This document shows positions 27,023 through 36,932 of a stretch of 64,000 nucleotides of DNA, piece after piece (position 1 is the first letter of the stretch; every line of letters begins with the position of its first letter). This DNA is from Shinella fusca. Lineage in GTDB: Bacteria; Pseudomonadota; Alphaproteobacteria; Rhizobiales; Rhizobiaceae. Where the stretch lies: assembly GCF_014203155.1 (NCBI RefSeq), contig NZ_JACHIK010000021.1, positions 1 to 64,000 of the forward strand, written 5' to 3'. Below the pieces are notes generated by a model. It saw only the letters and a list, made by a program, of their open reading frames with translations. It was not told the DNA's origin and did not search any database. Both the position numbers and the translations under genes were made by a program.

Positions 27023-30019
27023 ATGGCACGGCAAGACGCCAACGAACAATTCCTGGCCACGTCCTTCCTCGACGGAGCGAATGCGGCCTATATCGAACAG
27101 CTCTACGCCCGGTACGAAGCGGACCCCGCTTCCGTCGGCGAGGAATGGCAGGCCTTCTTCAAGGCCCTCGAGGACGAGCCTTCCGACGTCGTGAAGGCTG
27201 CCAGGGGCGCCTCGTGGAAGCGCGCGAACTGGCCGATCCACGCCAATGGCGAGCTCGTCTCGGCGCTCGACGGCAACTGGGGCGTCGTCGAACGGGTGCT
27301 GGAGAAGAAGGTGCAGGCGAAGGCCGAGGCCGTCGCCGCAAAGACCGGCACGCCCGTCGACCAGGCCGGCGTCAACCAGGCGACCCGCGATTCGGTGCGC
27401 GCCATCATGATGATCCGCGCCTACCGCGCCCGCGGGCACCTCCACGCCAAGCTCGATCCGCTCGGCATCGCCGCCCCGGTCGAGGACTATCACGAGCTTT
27501 CGCCCTCGAACTACGGTTTCGAGGAGAAGGATCTCGACCGCAAGATCTTCATCGACAACGTGCTCGGCCTCGAATACGCGACCGTGCGCGAGATGGTGGA
27601 AATCCTCGAGCGCACCTATTGCTCGACCATCGGCGTCGAGTTCATGCACATTTCCAACCCGGAAGAGAAGGGCTGGATCCAGGAGCGCATCGAGGGTCCG
27701 GACAAGGGCGTCGACTTCACGCCGGAAGGCAAGAAGGCGATCCTGCAGAAGCTGATCGAGGCGGAAGGCTTCGAGCAGTTCATCGACGTCAAGTACAAGG
27801 GCACCAAGCGCTTCGGCCTCGACGGCGGCGAGTCGCTGATCCCGGCGCTCGAGCAGATCATCAAGCGCGGCGGCCAGCTCGGCCTCAAGGAAATCGTGCT
27901 CGGCATGGCCCACCGCGGCCGCCTCAACGTCCTGACCAACGTGATGGCCAAGCCCCACCGCGCCGTCTTCCACGAGTTCAAGGGCGGCTCCTATGCGCCG
28001 GACGACGTGGAAGGCTCGGGCGACGTGAAGTACCACCTCGGCGCCTCCTCGGACCGCGAGTTCGACGGCAACAAGGTGCACCTGTCGCTGACGGCCAACC
28101 CCTCGCATCTCGAAATCGTCAACCCGGTCGTCATGGGCAAGGCGCGCGCCAAGCAGGACCAGATGGCGACCGTCTTCGAGGGCGACATCATCCCGCTGCG
28201 CGAGCGCGTCAAGGTCATGCCGCTCCTCCTGCACGGCGATGCGGCCTTCGCGGGCCAGGGCGTCGTCGCCGAGATCCTCGGCCTTTCGGGCCTGCGCGGC
28301 CACCGCGTCGCCGGCACCGTGCATGTCATCATCAACAACCAGATCGGCTTCACCACGAACCCGGCCTTCTCGCGCTCCTCGCCCTATCCGTCGGATGTGG
28401 CCAAGATGATCGAGGCGCCGATCTTCCATGTGAACGGCGACGATCCGGAGGCGGTGACCTATGCCGCCAAGATCGCCACCGAATTCCGCATGAAGTTCCA
28501 CAAGCCGGTCGTGCTGGATATCTTCTGCTACCGCCGCTTCGGCCACAACGAAGGCGACGAGCCCGCGTTCACGCAGCCGAAGATGTACAAGGCGATCCGC
28601 GCCCACAAGACGGTCGTCAACCTCTACGGCGCCCGCCTCATCGCCGAAGGCCTCATCACCGAGGGCGAGTTCGAGAAGATGCGGGCCGACTGGCGCGCCA
28701 ACCTCGAACAGGAATTCGAGGCCGGCCAGTCCTACAAGCCGAACAAGGCCGACTGGCTGGACGGCGCATGGTCGGGCCTTCGCGCCGCCGACAACCAGGA
28801 CGAACAGCGCCGCGGCCGCACCTCCGTGCCGATGAAGCAGCTCAAGGAGATCGGCCGCAAGATCGCGACGATCCCGGAAGGCTTCCACGCCCACAAGACC
28901 ATCCAGCGGTTCATGGACAACCGCATGCAGATGATCGAGACGGGCGAGGGCATCGACTGGGCGATGGGCGAGGCGCTCGCCTTCGGGACGCTCTGCGTGG
29001 AAGGCACGAAGATCCGCCTTTCCGGCCAGGACTGCGAACGCGGCACCTTCTCGCAGCGCCATACGGTTCTCTACGACCAGGAGACCGAGGACCGCTATAT
29101 CCCGCTCGCCAATCTCTCGCCGACCCAGGCGCGCTACGAGGTCATCAACTCGATGCTCTCGGAAGAAGCCGTTCTCGGCTTCGAATACGGCTATTCGCTG
29201 GCCCGTCCGAATGCGCTCACCCTCTGGGAAGCCCAGTTCGGCGACTTCGCCAACGGTGCGCAGGTCGTCTTCGACCAGTTCATCTCGTCTGGCGAGCGCA
29301 AGTGGCTGCGCATGTCGGGCCTCGTCTGCCTCCTGCCGCACGGCTATGAAGGGCAGGGGCCGGAGCACTCCTCCGCGCGCCTCGAACGCTTCCTCCAGCT
29401 CTGCGCGGAAGACAACATGCAGGTCGCCAACGTCACGACGCCGGCGAACTACTTCCACATCCTGCGCCGCCAGGTGAAGCGCGACTTCCGCAAGCCGCTG
29501 ATCATGATGACGCCGAAGTCGCTGCTGCGCCACAAGCGGGCGATCTCGTCGCTGTCGGAAATGGCCGGCGAGAGCTCGTTCCACCGCCTGCTGTGGGACG
29601 ATGCGGAGGTCATCAAGGACGGCCCGATCAAGCTGCAGAAGGACGCCAAGATTCGCCGCGTCGTCATGTGCTCGGGCAAGGTCTACTACGACCTTCTGGA
29701 AGAGCGCGAGAAGCGCGGCATCGACGACGTCTACCTCCTGCGCCTGGAACAGCTCTATCCGTTCCCGGCCAAGGCGCTGATCAACGAGCTGTCGCGCTTC
29801 CGCAACGCCGAGATGGTCTGGTGCCAGGAAGAGCCCAAGAACATGGGCGCCTGGTCCTTCATCGACCCCTATCTCGAATGGGTGCTGGCGCATATCGACG
29901 CCAAGTACCAGCGCGTGCGCTACACCGGCCGTCCGGCCGCCGCCTCGCCGGCGACGGGCCTGATGTCCAAGCACCTCTCGCAGCTTGCCGCCTTCCTCGA
30001 GGACGCGCTGGGCGGTTGA
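27023..30019 (+). CDS. sucA: 2-oxoglutarate dehydrogenase E1 component
   Basis: A 998-residue thiamine-diphosphate enzyme that decarboxylates 2-oxoglutarate and passes the succinyl group to SucB. The N-terminal E2-binding segment (A-N-E-Q-F-L...E-W-Q-A-F-F) is present. The ThDP motif runs from G-D-A-A-F-A-G-Q-G to I-N-N-Q-I-G-F-T-T, and the transketolase-like region (Y-G-Y-S-L...A-Q-F-G-D-F) follows. Length is typical. The ATG at 27023 gives the family N-terminus M-A-R-Q-D-A-N; the frame extends upstream through leader sequence. Confidence 0.97.
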   Translation: MARQDANEQFLATSFLDGANAAYIEQLYARYEADPASVGEEWQAFFKALEDEPSDVVKAARGASWKRANWPIHANGELVSALDGNWGVVERVLEKKVQAKAEAVAAKTGTPVDQAGVNQATRDSVRAIMMIRAYRARGHLHAKLDPLGIAAPVEDYHELSPSNYGFEEKDLDRKIFIDNVLGLEYATVREMVEILERTYCSTIGVEFMHISNPEEKGWIQERIEGPDKGVDFTPEGKKAILQKLIEAEGFEQFIDVKYKGTKRFGLDGGESLIPALEQIIKRGGQLGLKEIVLGMAHRGRLNVLTNVMAKPHRAVFHEFKGGSYAPDDVEGSGDVKYHLGASSDREFDGNKVHLSLTANPSHLEIVNPVVMGKARAKQDQMATVFEGDIIPLRERVKVMPLLLHGDAAFAGQGVVAEILGLSGLRGHRVAGTVHVIINNQIGFTTNPAFSRSSPYPSDVAKMIEAPIFHVNGDDPEAVTYAAKIATEFRMKFHKPVVLDIFCYRRFGHNEGDEPAFTQPKMYKAIRAHKTVVNLYGARLIAEGLITEGEFEKMRADWRANLEQEFEAGQSYKPNKADWLDGAWSGLRAADNQDEQRRGRTSVPMKQLKEIGRKIATIPEGFHAHKTIQRFMDNRMQMIETGEGIDWAMGEALAFGTLCVEGTKIRLSGQDCERGTFSQRHTVLYDQETEDRYIPLANLSPTQARYEVINSMLSEEAVLGFEYGYSLARPNALTLWEAQFGDFANGAQVVFDQFISSGERKWLRMSGLVCLLPHGYEGQGPEHSSARLERFLQLCAEDNMQVANVTTPANYFHILRRQVKRDFRKPLIMMTPKSLLRHKRAISSLSEMAGESSFHRLLWDDAEVIKDGPIKLQKDAKIRRVVMCSGKVYYDLLEEREKRGIDDVYLLRLEQLYPFPAKALINELSRFRNAEMVWCQEEPKNMGAWSFIDPYLEWVLAHIDAKYQRVRYTGRPAAASPATGLMSKHLSQLAAFLEDALGG

Positions 30020-30073
30020 TCCGCCCGGCCTATCCCTTCCCACGCAAAGACACGAACGAACGGAACTCAACTC

Positions 30074-31309
30074 ATGGCTACCGAAATCCGCGTCCCGACC
30101 TTGGGCGAATCCGTCAGCGAAGCGACCGTCGGCACCTGGTTCAAGAAGGTCGGCGACACCGTGAAGGCCGACGAGCCGCTCTGTGAGCTCGAAACCGACA
30201 AGGTGACGATCGAAGTGCCGGCCCCGGCCTCCGGCGTCCTGTCGGAAATCACCGCCGCCGCCGGCGAGACGGTCGAACCGGGCGGCCTGCTCGGCCAGAT
30301 CGCCGAAGGCGCGTCCGCCGGCGCCGCCGCTCCGGCTGCTGCCGCGAAGGCCGAAAAGCCCGCTGCCGCGCCTGCCGCCGAAGCCAAGCCCGCCGCTGCC
30401 GGCCCCTCTTCCATGCCGCCGGCCCCGGCCGCCGCCAAGCTGCTCGCCGAAAACAACCTGTCGGCCGGTGACGTCGACGGTTCCGGCAAGCGCGGGCAGG
30501 TGCTGAAGGGTGACGTCATCGCCGCCGTCGCCAAGGGCATCACGGCTGCATCCGCAGCCGCCGAGCCCGTCAAGGCCGCCGCCCGCCCGGCCTCCTCGCA
30601 GGCCGATGCGCCGCGCGAGGAACGCGTGAAGATGACGCGCCTGCGCCAGACCATCGCCAAGCGCCTCAAGGACGCGCAGAACACCGCCGCCATGCTGACC
30701 ACCTACAACGAGGTGGACATGTCGGCCGTGATGGACCTGCGCGCCCGCTACAAGGACCTCTTCGAGAAGAAGCACGGCGTCAAGCTCGGCTTCATGGGCT
30801 TCTTCACCAAGGCCGTCACGCACGCGCTGAAGGAGATCCCGGCCGTCAACGCCGAGATCGACGGCACCGACATCGTCTACAAGAACTATTGCCACATCGG
30901 CGTCGCCGTCGGCACGGACAAGGGCCTCGTCGTTCCGGTCGTTCGCGATGCCGACCAGATGTCGATCGCCGAGATCGAGAAGGATATCGGCCGCCTCGGC
31001 AAGCTGGCGCGCGACGGCGCGCTGTCCATGGCCGACATGCAGGGCGGCACGTTCACCATCTCGAACGGCGGCGTCTACGGCTCGCTGATGTCCTCGCCGA
31101 TCCTCAACGCGCCGCAGTCGGGCATCCTCGGCATGCACAAGATCCAGGACCGCCCGGTCGTCGTCGGCGGGCAGATCGTCATCCGCCCGATGATGTATCT
31201 GGCGCTGTCCTACGACCACCGCATGGTGGACGGCAAGGAAGCCGTGACCTTCCTCGTGCGCGTCAAGGAAAGCCTGGAAGATCCGGAACGCCTCGTTCTC
31301 GATCTCTAA
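30074..31309 (+). CDS. sucB: dihydrolipoyllysine succinyltransferase (2-oxoglutarate dehydrogenase E2)
   Basis: A 411-residue core of the 2-oxoglutarate dehydrogenase complex. It has one lipoyl domain (1-75) with the lipoylated lysine in E-T-D-K-V-T (Lys43), an Ala/Pro-rich linker, and a peripheral-subunit-binding domain (about 115-150). The catalytic acyltransferase domain ends in [12 protein letters not shown] with the active-site histidine. It starts 54 bp after sucA and transfers succinyl to CoA. Confidence 0.97.
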   Translation: MATEIRVPTLGESVSEATVGTWFKKVGDTVKADEPLCELETDKVTIEVPAPASGVLSEITAAAGETVEPGGLLGQIAEGASAGAAAPAAAAKAEKPAAAPAAEAKPAAAGPSSMPPAPAAAKLLAENNLSAGDVDGSGKRGQVLKGDVIAAVAKGITAASAAAEPVKAAARPASSQADAPREERVKMTRLRQTIAKRLKDAQNTAAMLTTYNEVDMSAVMDLRARYKDLFEKKHGVKLGFMGFFTKAVTHALKEIPAVNAEIDGTDIVYKNYCHIGVAVGTDKGLVVPVVRDADQMSIAEIEKDIGRLGKLARDGALSMADMQGGTFTISNGGVYGSLMSSPILNAPQSGILGMHKIQDRPVVVGGQIVIRPMMYLALSYDHRMVDGKEAVTFLVRVKESLEDPERLVLDL

Positions 31310-31322
31310 GAGGAAACCCGCC

Positions 31323-31730
31323 ATGGAGGCAGCACCCGCACCTTTCCTGCTTGCGCTCGTCGGCTGGAGCGTCGTGCTGCTCTTCGTCCACGTCATGCTG
31401 CAGGGCATGGCTGCGACACGCGAACTCGGATCGGCATGGAATGCCGGTCCGCGGGACGACGGGCGGCGCCCGCAGGGTGTCCTTGCCGGCCGCGCCGCGC
31501 GGGCGTCCGCGAATTTCCGCGAGACCTATCCCGCCTTCGTCGCGCTGGCGCTCGCCCTTGTCCTTGCCGGCAGGGCGGAGGGTCTCGGGACCATCGGTGC
31601 CGGGGTCTGGCTTGCCTGCCGCATCGTCTATATCCCGCTCTATCTTGCCGGCATCCCCTATATCCGCTCCGTTGTCTGGCTGGGTTCGGCCATCGGCCTT
31701 GCGGTGATGTTCGTCGCCCTCGTGTTCTGA
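31323..31730 (+). CDS. MAPEG family membrane protein
   Basis: A 135-residue protein with four predicted membrane helices. It has the MAPEG (glutathione-metabolism membrane protein) pattern: a helix-1 Asn/His-containing segment, A-N-F-R-E-T-Y-P-A-F in the second helix region, and R-I-V-Y-I-P-L-Y-L-A-G-I-P-Y-I-R in the third. Bacterial members are mostly uncharacterised, so no substrate is offered. AGAGGAAA precedes the ATG, 13 bp after sucB, so it is probably cotranscribed. Confidence 0.87.
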   Translation: MEAAPAPFLLALVGWSVVLLFVHVMLQGMAATRELGSAWNAGPRDDGRRPQGVLAGRAARASANFRETYPAFVALALALVLAGRAEGLGTIGAGVWLACRIVYIPLYLAGIPYIRSVVWLGSAIGLAVMFVALVF

Positions 31731-31762
31731 TCGTGCGCCGCGCGGGCGCGGCGGGAGGAAAC

Positions 31763-32407
31763 ATGCATCCCTATCTCTTCGAACTGGCTTCCCTGATGGC
31801 GATCTTCGCCTTTGCCATCGTCTCGCCCGGCGCGGACCTTGCCATGGTGATGCGCCAGTCGCTGGTGCAGGGCCGGCGGGCGGCCATCATCACCTCCTTC
31901 GGCGTCGGCACCTCGCTGATGTTCCACGTCACCTACACGATCCTCGGCCTCGGCCTCATCATTTCCCAGTCGATCTACCTCTTCAACATCGTGAAATGGT
32001 GCGGCGTCGCCTACCTCGTCTATATCGGCATCAAGGCGCTGCGCGCCGGCAAGACCGACCTTTCCCTCGAAGCGGTGAAGGGCAATGAGGACGGCAAGGG
32101 CGAGCAGTCGGCCCTGCGGGCCTTCGGCCTCGGCTTCCTCGCCAATGCGCTGAACCCCAAGGCGGTCTTCTTCTTCCTGTCGATCTTCTCGACGGTCGTC
32201 AGCGCCGGGACGCCCATCGCCGTCAAGTTCGGCTACGGCCTCGTCATGGCCACCTGCCTCATCGCCTGGTTCGTCGGCGTCTCGCTGTTCATGACGACGC
32301 CGAAGATGCGGGCCGCCTTCTCGCGCATGAGCCAGTGGATCGACCGGACGAGCGGCCTCGTCTTCATCGCGCTCGGCATCAAGCTCGCCACGGAAAAGGC
32401 CCACTGA
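31763..32407 (+). CDS. LysE family translocator
   Basis: A 214-residue inner-membrane exporter of the LysE/RhtB superfamily, which effluxes amino acids or related metabolites. It has six predicted helices, the N-terminal S-P-G-A-D-L-A-M-V motif, G-V-G-T-S in helix 2, and G-F-L-A-N-A-L-N-P-K-A. GGGAGGAAAC gives a strong start at 31763. The substrate is unknown. Confidence 0.92.
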   Translation: MHPYLFELASLMAIFAFAIVSPGADLAMVMRQSLVQGRRAAIITSFGVGTSLMFHVTYTILGLGLIISQSIYLFNIVKWCGVAYLVYIGIKALRAGKTDLSLEAVKGNEDGKGEQSALRAFGLGFLANALNPKAVFFFLSIFSTVVSAGTPIAVKFGYGLVMATCLIAWFVGVSLFMTTPKMRAAFSRMSQWIDRTSGLVFIALGIKLATEKAH

Positions 32408-32410
32408 GCG

Positions 32411-32899
32411 ATGCGCCTCGCCCTCGTCCTTGCCGGATTGCTTGCCGCCGGAGCCGCATCCGCGGCCGAGTGCCGGCAGGACCGCGCGGTCTATGTGGAC
32501 CGCGACGGGGGCTATGAACTGACCTTCGAGCCCGTCGGCTCCGAGGCGGCGGCGGTGAGCCATCATTTCAAGATGAAGGTGCTTTCCGGCGGCACGGTGC
32601 TCGACGGCATCGTCATGCCGGGCGATCCGGCGCGCTCCAACGGCATGGTCATGCACGATTGCCCGGAGGGTGACGTCACCGGCGAGGACATCGCCGCCTG
32701 CACCGTCTGGGAGGGCGTCATCTACGCGCTCGGCGGGGCAGGCGATGCGGATCTCCTGCCCGAAGAGAGCGCCACGGCTGCCGAAACCCTGCTGCTTGCC
32801 GGCTTCGGCCCGTCGCTGCGCTATTCCGCGCTGTGGGATGCGGGCAAGGCGCGCGCGGTCCCCTCGGATGTCTTCAAACGGAAAGGATGTTCGGCATGA
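32411..32899 (+). CDS. secreted hypothetical protein
   Basis: A 162-residue protein with a short signal peptide (residues 1-19, cleavage likely after A-S-A-A). The mature part has four cysteines (C-R-Q-D, H-D-C-P, A-A-C-T and one near the C-terminus), suggesting two disulfides and a periplasmic location. I do not recognise a family. Its stop overlaps the SDR start by 4 bases (ATGA at 32896-32899) and it begins 3 bp after the LysE-like gene, so it belongs to the same transcript. Confidence 0.7.
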   Translation: MRLALVLAGLLAAGAASAAECRQDRAVYVDRDGGYELTFEPVGSEAAAVSHHFKMKVLSGGTVLDGIVMPGDPARSNGMVMHDCPEGDVTGEDIAACTVWEGVIYALGGAGDADLLPEESATAAETLLLAGFGPSLRYSALWDAGKARAVPSDVFKRKGCSA

Positions 32900-33648
32900 G
32901 CGAAGCACCCGTTCTTCTCGTGACCGGCGGCAGCCGCGGCATCGGCGCGAGCGTCTGCCGGCTGGCGGGCGCGGCCGGCTGGCAGGTCGCGGTGAACTAT
33001 GCGTCCAACCTCGATGCCGCGGAGGCCGTCGTCGCCGATATCCGTGCGCTCGGCGGCTCGGCGGTCGCCGTTCAGGGCGATGTCGGCACCGAGCTTGGCC
33101 TCGCCTCGATCTTCTCGGCCGTCGACGGCACGTTCGGCCGGCTCGACGGCCTCGTCAACAATGCCGGCATCGTGGCAATGCCGCAGCGCGTCGACGAGAT
33201 GTCCGCCGAACGGCTGGAGCGCATGTTCGCCGTCAATGTCATGGGCTCGATCCGCTGCGCGCAGGAGGCGGTGCGCCGCATGTCGACCCGTCACGGCGGA
33301 CGGGGCGGCGCCATCGTCAATCTCTCCTCGATGGCCGCGCTCCTCGGTGCCGCCGGCCAGTATGTCGACTATGCCGCCAGCAAGGGGGCCATCGAGAGCT
33401 TCACGATCGGCCTTGCCCGCGAGGTCGCGGCGGAAGGCATCCGCGTGAACCTCGTGCGCCCCGGCATCATCGACACCGACATCCACGCTTCCGGCGGCCT
33501 GCCGGACCGGGCGCGCGAGATGACCGCGCTCATTCCGATGCAGCGGCCGGGCACGGCCGACGAAGTCGCCCAATCCATTCTCTATCTTCTCTCCGATGCG
33601 GCATCCTATGTGACGGGTGCCGCCCTCAACGTCAGCGGCGGCCGCTAG
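32896..33648 (+). CDS. SDR family oxidoreductase
   Basis: A 250-residue classical short-chain dehydrogenase/reductase. The cofactor motif T-G-G-S-R-G-I-G is at about 10-17, N-N-A-G-I is at the end of beta-4, and the catalytic S-S...Y-x-x-x-K is present (Y-A-A-S-K). The C-terminal Y-V-T-G-A-A-L-N-V-S-G-G is typical. An acidic residue expected for NAD preference is not obvious, so NADP is possible. The ATG at 32896 is favoured by AAAGGA 8 bp upstream. The substrate is unknown. It ends 24 bp before lpdA. Confidence 0.9.
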   Translation: MSEAPVLLVTGGSRGIGASVCRLAGAAGWQVAVNYASNLDAAEAVVADIRALGGSAVAVQGDVGTELGLASIFSAVDGTFGRLDGLVNNAGIVAMPQRVDEMSAERLERMFAVNVMGSIRCAQEAVRRMSTRHGGRGGAIVNLSSMAALLGAAGQYVDYAASKGAIESFTIGLAREVAAEGIRVNLVRPGIIDTDIHASGGLPDRAREMTALIPMQRPGTADEVAQSILYLLSDAASYVTGAALNVSGGR

Positions 33649-33672
33649 GCGCCCGCGCAGGAAGGACTTGTC

Positions 33673-35079
33673 ATGGCATATGATCTCATCGTTATCGGTT
33701 CCGGCCCCGGCGGCTATGTCTGCGCCATCAAGGCGGCCCAGCTCGGCCTGAAGGTCGCGGTCGTCGAAAAGCGCGCCACCTACGGCGGCACCTGCCTCAA
33801 TGTCGGCTGCATCCCCTCCAAGGCGCTGCTGCATGCCTCCGAGACCTACAGCCACGCCGCCCACGGCATGGAGGCGCTCGGCATCGAGGGCGTGAAGCCC
33901 ACGCTGAACCTGCCGAAGATGATGGCGCACAAGGATGCGACGGTGAAGTCGAATGTCGACGGCGTCGCCTTCCTCTTCAAGAAGAACAAGATCGATGGCA
34001 TCCAGGGCACCGGCAAGGTGCTCGGCGCCGGCAAGGTCTCCGTCACCAGCGACAAGGGTGAGGAACAGGTCCTCGAGACCAAGGCCATCGTCATCGCCAC
34101 GGGCTCGGACGTCGCCGGCATTCCGGGCGTTCCGGTCGAGATCGACGAGAAGGTCATCGTCTCCTCGACGGGCGGCATCGCGCTCGACAAGGTGCCGGGC
34201 CATCTGGTCGTCGTCGGCGGCGGCGTCATCGGCCTGGAGCTCGGCTCGGTCTGGGCGCGCCTCGGCGCCAAGGTCACGGTCGTCGAATATCTCGACGCCA
34301 TCCTCGGCGGCATGGACGGCGAGGTCTCCAAGCAGTTCCAGCGCATGCTCGCCAAGCAGGGCATGGACTTCAAGCTCGGCGCCAAGGTGACGGGCGTGGA
34401 AAAGTCCGGCTCGGGCGCCAAGGTAACCTTCGAGCCGGTCAAGGGCGGCGAGGCGACGACCATCGACGCCGACGTCGTGCTAATCGCGACGGGCCGCAAG
34501 CCCTATACCGAAGGCCTCGGCCTCAAGGAAGCGGGCGTCGCGCTCGACAATCGCGGCCGCGTCGAGATCGACAACCATTTCCAGACCAGCGTTCCCGGCA
34601 TCTACGCCATCGGCGACGTGGTGCGCGGCCCCATGCTCGCCCACAAGGCCGAGGACGAGGGTGTCGCCGTCGCCGAGATCCTTGCCGGCCAGGCAGGCCA
34701 TGTGAACTACGACGTCATTCCGGGTGTCGTCTATACCCAGCCGGAAGTCGCCTCCGTCGGCAAGACGGAAGAGGAGCTGAAGGCCGCGGGCATCGCCTAC
34801 AAGGTCGGCAAGTTCCCCTTCACCGCCAACGGCCGGGCCCGCGCGATGCTGGCGACGGACGGCTTCGTCAAGGTGCTGGCCGACAAGGATACGGACCGCG
34901 TGCTCGGCGTCCACATCGTCGGCTTCGGCGCCGGCGAGATGATCCACGAGGCGGCCGTGCTGATGGAGTTCGGCGGTTCCTCCGAAGACCTCGGCCGCAC
35001 CTGTCACGCCCACCCGACCATGTCGGAAGCCGTCAAGGAAGCAGCGCTGGCCACCTTCGCCAAGCCGATCCATATGTGA
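33673..35079 (+). CDS. lpdA: dihydrolipoyl dehydrogenase (E3)
   Basis: A 468-residue FAD disulfide oxidoreductase that reoxidises lipoamide for the 2-oxoglutarate dehydrogenase complex. FAD motif is G-S-G-P-G-G-Y. The redox-active disulfide is in C-L-N-V-G-C (Cys41 and Cys46). The NAD motif is [12 protein letters not shown], and the catalytic His-Glu pair is in [16 protein letters not shown] precedes the ATG. It is the last gene of the suc group and is followed by a strong hairpin. Confidence 0.97.
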   Translation: MAYDLIVIGSGPGGYVCAIKAAQLGLKVAVVEKRATYGGTCLNVGCIPSKALLHASETYSHAAHGMEALGIEGVKPTLNLPKMMAHKDATVKSNVDGVAFLFKKNKIDGIQGTGKVLGAGKVSVTSDKGEEQVLETKAIVIATGSDVAGIPGVPVEIDEKVIVSSTGGIALDKVPGHLVVVGGGVIGLELGSVWARLGAKVTVVEYLDAILGGMDGEVSKQFQRMLAKQGMDFKLGAKVTGVEKSGSGAKVTFEPVKGGEATTIDADVVLIATGRKPYTEGLGLKEAGVALDNRGRVEIDNHFQTSVPGIYAIGDVVRGPMLAHKAEDEGVAVAEILAGQAGHVNYDVIPGVVYTQPEVASVGKTEEELKAAGIAYKVGKFPFTANGRARAMLATDGFVKVLADKDTDRVLGVHIVGFGAGEMIHEAAVLMEFGGSSEDLGRTCHAHPTMSEAVKEAALATFAKPIHM

Positions 35080-35111
35080 CCGGCTGACGAAGCCGCAGGC
35101 ATTGAACGGGC

Positions 35112-35141
35112 AGGGCCGCGGAGGATTTCCTTCGCGGCCCT
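35112..35141 (+). terminator. terminator after lpdA
   Basis: AGGGCCGCG (35112-35120) pairs with CGCGGCCCT (35133-35141), and the inner AGG/CCT can extend the stem over a short loop. Only two or three T follow directly, so strength is uncertain. Confidence 0.65.
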
Positions 35142-35287
35142 TCCGCATTTCTGGCATTGATCAATCTGCACGGGGTCAATCCAGCGCCATGTTGTCGCGG
35201 CCCGGCTATTTGCAGCCGATGCGACAACCGGACATCTGTCGTCGCTCGTCGAACCGGAGCAGCATGGAGGCCTGCAAGGAGGTTTTC

Positions 35288-35782
35288 ATGTCGCCGGTGT
35301 CGAGACCCGTTTTCCTGCCCCATCCGCTTCTTCCGGCCGCCGACTGGGCGGATCGCTTCACGCTGGGCCTGCCCGTCGACGGCCTGACGGCGCGGGATGC
35401 GGCGCGGCTGGCGCTGGAACATCCGCCGGGCTGGGTGCGCAGGCTGATGGCACTGCGCAATGCGCTGGTGGCGCCCCTCGGGCTGAAGGGCGCGGCGAAG
35501 GAGGTGAAGACGTCGGAGGCGGAGATCGGCGGCTTTCCGGTGGTCAGCGCCAGCGACGACCGGGTGGTGCTCGGCTTCGACGACCGGCATCTCGATTTCC
35601 GCATCGTCATCGACGTGATGGCCGACCGGCCCTCCGGCCAGACCCTCAGCGTGATGACGCTCGTCCACCGCAACAACCTTCTCGGCCGGCTCTATCTGGC
35701 GGCGGTCCTGCCGTTCCACAAGCTGATCGTGCGCCGGATGCTGTCGGGGATCGGGCGCCGGGTCGTCAGTTCACGGCGGTGA
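35288..35782 (+). CDS. DUF2867 domain-containing protein
   Basis: A 164-residue protein of the DUF2867 family, whose function is not known. Matching features are W-V-R-R-L-M-A-L-R-N, D-D-R-V-V-L-G-F-D-D-R-H-L-D-F-R, and the late H-R-N-N-L-L-G-R-L-Y-L-A-A-V-L-P-F-H. AAGGAGG just before the ATG at 35288 decides the start against an in-frame ATG 21 bp upstream. The last 17 bp overlap the convergent GumN-like gene. Confidence 0.8.
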   Translation: MSPVSRPVFLPHPLLPAADWADRFTLGLPVDGLTARDAARLALEHPPGWVRRLMALRNALVAPLGLKGAAKEVKTSEAEIGGFPVVSASDDRVVLGFDDRHLDFRIVIDVMADRPSGQTLSVMTLVHRNNLLGRLYLAAVLPFHKLIVRRMLSGIGRRVVSSRR

Positions 35783-36848
35783 CCGTGAAGCCTTCCTTGC
35801 GCAGCAGCTCCACCACGCCCTCCGGCCCCGGCAGGTGCAGCGCGCCGACGGCCATGAAGACGTTGCCGCCGTCGAGGATCGGCGCCGCGCGGGTCGCCAT
35901 GACATGGTTGCGGTCGACGATGATGCGCTGCTCGAAATCGGCATAGGCCTTGGCGTCCTCGTCCGTCTCGGGGCTGACCGCGCGCGTCATCGGCATGATC
36001 ATGCCCGTGTCGCCGGCAAGGTAGAGCTGGCTCATCGTCTCGATGACGTCCTCCAGCGTATCGCCGAGCTCCACCGTCTGCACGAGGCCGTGGATCTGCG
36101 GCTCCAGCGGCAGGGAATCGAGGGCGGAGATCTGTTCGAGGAGCGTTTCGAGGCCCTTCAGGCTCTTGCCTTCGGCGAGCGCGTCCTTCGCGAGGTGCTG
36201 GTCGAGGAAGGCGGCGCCGGCCGTCTTTCGGGTAATCTCGCAGGCCGGAAGCGCCACGAAGCTGGCGATCATCCACGGCTTCATGCGGGCGACGGCGGCA
36301 AGCGACAGGCCGCGACCCTTGAGCCCCTCGGTCAGTTTCTCCGTGTCTTCCTTGTCGAGGAAATCGGTGATGGACTTGCCGTCCGCGAACATGGTGAGGT
36401 CCGGGCGGGCCATGATCGCCGCGCCGGCCTTCTTCTCGTCGGCGATCTCGTCGGATTCGACGACGACGGTGGCGGCATCGGCATAGGCCTTGCGGGCGGC
36501 CTCGGGCATGGCGAGCACGCGCGGATCCGTCACATGCATGGTGCCGAGCAGGAAGGAAGCGGGCTTGCCGTCCTTCTCGATCTTCCAGAAGATGTTCCTG
36601 CCGTTCGGCACGGCGTCGGCCTCCGCGCGCAGCTTCGCGAAGGCGGCGGGGTCGTCCCTTTCCAGCTTCGTCAGCAGGTTGTCGCCGCCGCAGGCCGCCG
36701 GTTCCCCGGCATGGGCCGGCGAAAGGGCGGCGAGCACGAGGAGGAAGGAGACCGCGAGCGCGATGTGGAGCGCGGCGAGCAGCCGAAGGCCGGCATCGGC
36801 CAGCCGGTCGGCAAGCGCCAGCCGGCTCGTGTGAAGAAGGACTGTCAT
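35766..36848 (-). CDS. TraB/GumN family protein
   Basis: A 360-residue protein with an N-terminal hydrophobic segment ending in S-P-A-H-A, read as a signal peptide after a longer basic N-region. The TraB/GumN fold marker F-L-L-G-T-M-H-V-T-D appears early in the mature part, and a matching G-A-L-H-L motif lies near the C-terminus. Some relatives are proposed to be metal-dependent proteases (Tiki-like); others sit in polysaccharide loci. I chose the ATG at 36848 because the earlier one at 36896 adds an unconserved extension. It is probably periplasmic. Confidence 0.82.
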   Translation of the reverse strand: MTVLLHTSRLALADRLADAGLRLLAALHIALAVSFLLVLAALSPAHAGEPAACGGDNLLTKLERDDPAAFAKLRAEADAVPNGRNIFWKIEKDGKPASFLLGTMHVTDPRVLAMPEAARKAYADAATVVVESDEIADEKKAGAAIMARPDLTMFADGKSITDFLDKEDTEKLTEGLKGRGLSLAAVARMKPWMIASFVALPACEITRKTAGAAFLDQHLAKDALAEGKSLKGLETLLEQISALDSLPLEPQIHGLVQTVELGDTLEDVIETMSQLYLAGDTGMIMPMTRAVSPETDEDAKAYADFEQRIIVDRNHVMATRAAPILDGGNVFMAVGALHLPGPEGVVELLRKEGFTVTAVN

Positions 36849-36932
36849 GGTCGAACTTTCTGCATTTTCGCCGGACCCTAGCCTTCCGATCCTCATAATC
36901 CCTTAACGCCTCACGGGCGCGCCCCTGACGTC

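Noticed and set aside
26870-31408. A roughly 1,500-codon open frame antisense to sucA and sucB
   Set aside because: Same codon-bias artefact: the sense genes are intact, and the antisense product is an Ala/Asp/Leu/Val repeat-like string with no domain.
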